A stretch of 7,243 bases of DNA from Christensenella sp. UBA4651 (GTDB lineage: Bacteria; Bacillota; Clostridia; Christensenellales; UBA1242), in contig DHMD01000031.1 in the NCBI GenBank assembly GCA_002405615.1, positions 1 to 7,243 of the forward strand, written 5' to 3'. Position 1 is the stretch's first letter. Every line of letters starts with the position of its first letter. A program made the position numbers and the translations under genes. The notes below the pieces were generated by a model that had not been told where the DNA came from, made no database searches, and worked only from the letters and a program-made list of their open reading frames with translations. This document shows positions 5,217 to 7,243 of this stretch, one piece after another.

Positions 5217-6554
5217 CTACATCAGCAGGTTGCCGTCATCGGTTTCGATTACTTTGAGGAGATTGATTTGCTTGCCAGTTTTTGCGTCAACATAGATATA
5301 ATATGTTGCGCCGTCTTGGATACACATAAATTCGTAACAGAGAGTTTCGCCTACATACTCATTTGGAGCAACACATAATCTCGTTGTACGAATATCCATA
5401 TCGTTAGAAATTGCCTTTTGAGCGGCGGTGCTAGTAATACTTGCGGTCAAGTCGCTGCGAGTTGTGTGATTGTATGCCCAACTTTTCGCCTCCCAACCGA
5501 CAACCATACCTGTGTCGAGAGCGATTTTTGCTTTAATCAAATCGGGATAAATTACGACATTGTTGATTACTGGGGTTAGATTAATATAAGCAAAACCTTG
5601 GCTGGTAGTACTCCAAACCGCCTCAATATTTTCAAAGCCCAAAGTTTTTGCAAAAGTTGTGGCGATTGTACGGCACTCGTCCTCTGACTTTTTGCCCTCG
5701 CCCGCCTCGTAGGCACTGTTTAGCTGCAACAAAACTCCACCACGGACTGACACCTGCGCATAAAATTCTAAGTCGCCTTTGGTCAAATTAAAGTCATAGG
5801 TATCGAAATTTCCGCCTTTGGTCGAGCCAGTCATCTTCACGGCAAAGTCTGGAAACCAAGATTTAACTTTGTTGAGCGCTTCTTCGCTGTTAATTTCATT
5901 GCTTGGCAAGCCTTTGATTTCCTTGTTTGTCGTTGATTCGCTAAATGGTCCGTCATAAATTAGTTGCGGATAATCCACAATTTCGTTGTTTAGTCCACTA
6001 AATTCGCCGTTAAATCTGCTATTCGATTTGTTTGGGTCAGAAATATTGTCCACAATCGAGTAGCCGCCCGAAATCATAACAGACAAGCGATTTAGCTCAT
6101 ACTTGATATTTTGACTGGAAGCGTGCATACTCTCGATTTGCTCCATATCGTCCATAGTCAAAGGTTTACTTTTTGCCAAATTTTGCTGCATAATTAGCGA
6201 ATATCCGCTCAATTGGTTTACAAACTTTGTGGTGCTATTGATTGCGTTGTGCTCAATCGGAAGCGTTGCGATATTGTCTTGGGCTGTATTTGCTAGTGCA
6301 ACTAGGCTCGCCAAATAACGCTCTTGCACCTGCGAATCCGTACTGTTTTTGAGTTTTGCCAGATTTGACTCAATATTATTTATATTGTCAGTCAATTCAT
6401 ACAAATTGCGTTCGTAGACATACTCCAACTGATTTTTGTACTGCCCCAAGGCGTTAGTTGTCATACCCAAACTTATGCCTGTCCAAGTTACCGCTCCTGC
6501 GAGAATAACTCCGCAGAGGGACAAAGTTACGATTTTCCATACTTTTTTGGTCAT
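5217..6554 (-). CDS. ypeB: Spore germination protein YpeB
   Basis: YpeB is the membrane-anchored partner of the cortex-lytic enzyme SleB. Studied Bacillus proteins require each other for stability and for placement near the inner membrane of the spore. The 445 residues match the family. There is one N-terminal membrane anchor (about 7-30), then a helical, coiled-coil-prone domain (about 35-165) and the diagnostic block DYPQLIYDGPFS (194-205). Three C-terminal PepSY-like repeats follow, at about 222-285, 290-360 and 370-438. The last contains YYIYVDAKTGKQI. The start is ATG with AAGGAG in the 17-nt gap after sleB. That gap and order (sleB then ypeB) match the classic bicistronic operon. Expression is expected in the forespore, but the promoter lies outside the window. 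Confidence 0.95.
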   Translation of the reverse strand: MTKKVWKIVTLSLCGVILAGAVTWTGISLGMTTNALGQYKNQLEYVYERNLYELTDNINNIESNLAKLKNSTDSQVQERYLASLVALANTAQDNIATLPIEHNAINSTTKFVNQLSGYSLIMQQNLAKSKPLTMDDMEQIESMHASSQNIKYELNRLSVMISGGYSIVDNISDPNKSNSRFNGEFSGLNNEIVDYPQLIYDGPFSESTTNKEIKGLPSNEINSEEALNKVKSWFPDFAVKMTGSTKGGNFDTYDFNLTKGDLEFYAQVSVRGGVLLQLNSAYEAGEGKKSEDECRTIATTFAKTLGFENIEAVWSTTSQGFAYINLTPVINNVVIYPDLIKAKIALDTGMVVGWEAKSWAYNHTTRSDLTASITSTAAQKAISNDMDIRTTRLCVAPNEYVGETLCYEFMCIQDGATYYIYVDAKTGKQINLLKVIETDDGNLLM

Positions 6555-6571
6555 TTTTACTCCTTTTTGTA

Positions 6572-7243
6572 TTATAGGGCAAAATTATGCTTCCCTATTG
6601 TAACGACTACTTTTCTCGACCATATCCAACTACTTGTCGCAGTGCTAGGATTATAATAGTAAATACAACCATAAGTCGGGTCCCACCCGTTAAGGGCGTC
6701 ACGAGCAGCCTTGTATGCTGTGCTGTTTGGTTCCAGATTGATTTGCCCGTCCGACACCGCAGTAAAGGCATATGGCTGATAAATCACACCATAAATTGTA
6801 TTAGGGAATTTGCTGCTCTTTACACGATTTAATATAACCGCACCAACGGCAACCTGCCCAGAGTACGGTTCGCCTCTCGCTTCTGCGTGAATGCATTTTG
6901 CGAGCAAATACAGGTCATTGTTTGATTGACCTGACAGGTTCAAGCCCATCGCCTTTGCTGTCTGACTACCGACTATTCCATCAGCCGATAATCCGTTCTT
7001 TTTCTGGAATTTGATAACAGCGGCTTTTGTTTTTGCCCCATAAATACCATCAACAGAGCCAGTGTAATATCCCCAATTTTTTAGTTTAGTCTGCACTGAC
7101 CTAATCTGTGTCGTAGTTAGTCCTGTTTCAATAGTAGTCTCATTTTGCCACGTTTGCTGCGGAATATATAGTCCCAAAATTCCAACTCCGACAATCGCAA
7201 AAAGACAACAGATAAGTGCTAAACCTTTTATTATTTTTTTGCT
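6572..7243 (-). CDS. sleB: Spore cortex-lytic enzyme SleB (5' end outside window)
   Basis: SleB is a lytic transglycosylase that cleaves muramic-lactam-containing cortex peptidoglycan during germination. A TTG at 7177 could be taken as the start, but the frame stays open upstream to the window edge. The extra 22 codons encode a basic, then hydrophobic segment (SKKIIKGLALICCLFAIVG and on), the expected secretion signal or anchor. The true start is therefore just beyond 7243. Counting from the TTG, a peptidoglycan-binding domain spans about 20-78 (LKNWGYYTGSVDGIYG, KFQKKNGLSADGIVG). The SleB/CwlJ hydrolase domain spans about 87-201. Its signature IHAEARGEPYSGQVAVGAV (96-114) contains the probable catalytic Glu99, and it ends in the family-typical GKHNFA. 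The linker between domains is short. No lipobox with Gly/Ala before Cys is evident. ypeB follows after 17 nt. Confidence 0.95.
   Translation of the reverse strand, partial: SKKIIKGLALICCLFAIVGVGILGLYIPQQTWQNETTIETGLTTTQIRSVQTKLKNWGYYTGSVDGIYGAKTKAAVIKFQKKNGLSADGIVGSQTAKAMGLNLSGQSNNDLYLLAKCIHAEARGEPYSGQVAVGAVILNRVKSSKFPNTIYGVIYQPYAFTAVSDGQINLEPNSTAYKAARDALNGWDPTYGCIYYYNPSTATSSWIWSRKVVVTIGKHNFAL

Noticed and set aside
5077..5295. Plus-strand frame of 72 codons overlapping the end of ypeB
   Set aside because: It has no RBS, runs through the inverted repeats and antisense into ypeB, and its composition is that of AT-rich noncoding DNA.
6587..6832. Plus-strand frame within sleB
   Set aside because: It is an antisense shadow of the conserved SleB catalytic domain, without an RBS.

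Overview
The window looks like chromosomal DNA of a low-GC, endospore-forming Bacillota, most likely an uncultured member of the Clostridia. The evidence is the AT-rich intergenic DNA, strong AGGAGG-type ribosome binding sites, sigma-A-like promoters, and a sleB-ypeB spore-germination pair. I cannot name a genus from sequence alone.

Layout from left to right. (1) Positions 43-1, minus strand: the first 14 codons of a gene that runs off the left edge. It has a perfect Shine-Dalgarno and a run of ten G in codons 8-11. Removing one G would bring a TAG into frame at positions 3-1, so this is a candidate slipped-strand (phase-variable) switch. (2) Positions 44-539: a divergent promoter region of about 500 bp. 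It holds a minus-strand promoter whose -35 lies inside a dyad (GTCAAA-n3-TTTGAC), an 11-bp-phased A-tract repeat, and a near-consensus plus-strand promoter at 451-479. (3) Positions 540-4293, plus strand: four tightly packed genes (gaps of 9, 13 and 3 nt) that should form one operon. They encode a degenerate GT2/GtrB-like membrane protein with a lysine-rich tail, a glyceraldehyde-3-phosphate dehydrogenase, a zinc-ribbon/TM2-like membrane protein, and the tRNA 2-thiouridylase MnmA. A strong intrinsic terminator follows at 4357-4378. (4) Positions 4399-4974, minus strand: a 191-residue protein I do not recognise. It has its own promoter and RBS, is visibly more AT-rich than its neighbours, and sits alone between two operons. 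(5) Positions 5041-5216: an AT-rich spacer with nested inverted repeats, one of which may terminate the ypeB transcript. (6) Positions 7243-5217, minus strand: sleB (5' end outside the window) followed by ypeB, the cortex-lytic enzyme and its partner membrane protein.

Functionally, the plus-strand operon combines central glycolysis (GapA) and tRNA wobble modification (MnmA) with two uncharacterised membrane proteins. The minus-strand pair acts in the spore: YpeB and SleB depend on each other for stable deposition near the inner membrane/cortex, and SleB cleaves cortex peptidoglycan at germination. The parts most worth a second look are the poly-G tract at the left edge, the orphan 191-residue gene with the structured DNA beside it, and the degenerate glycosyltransferase-like protein.
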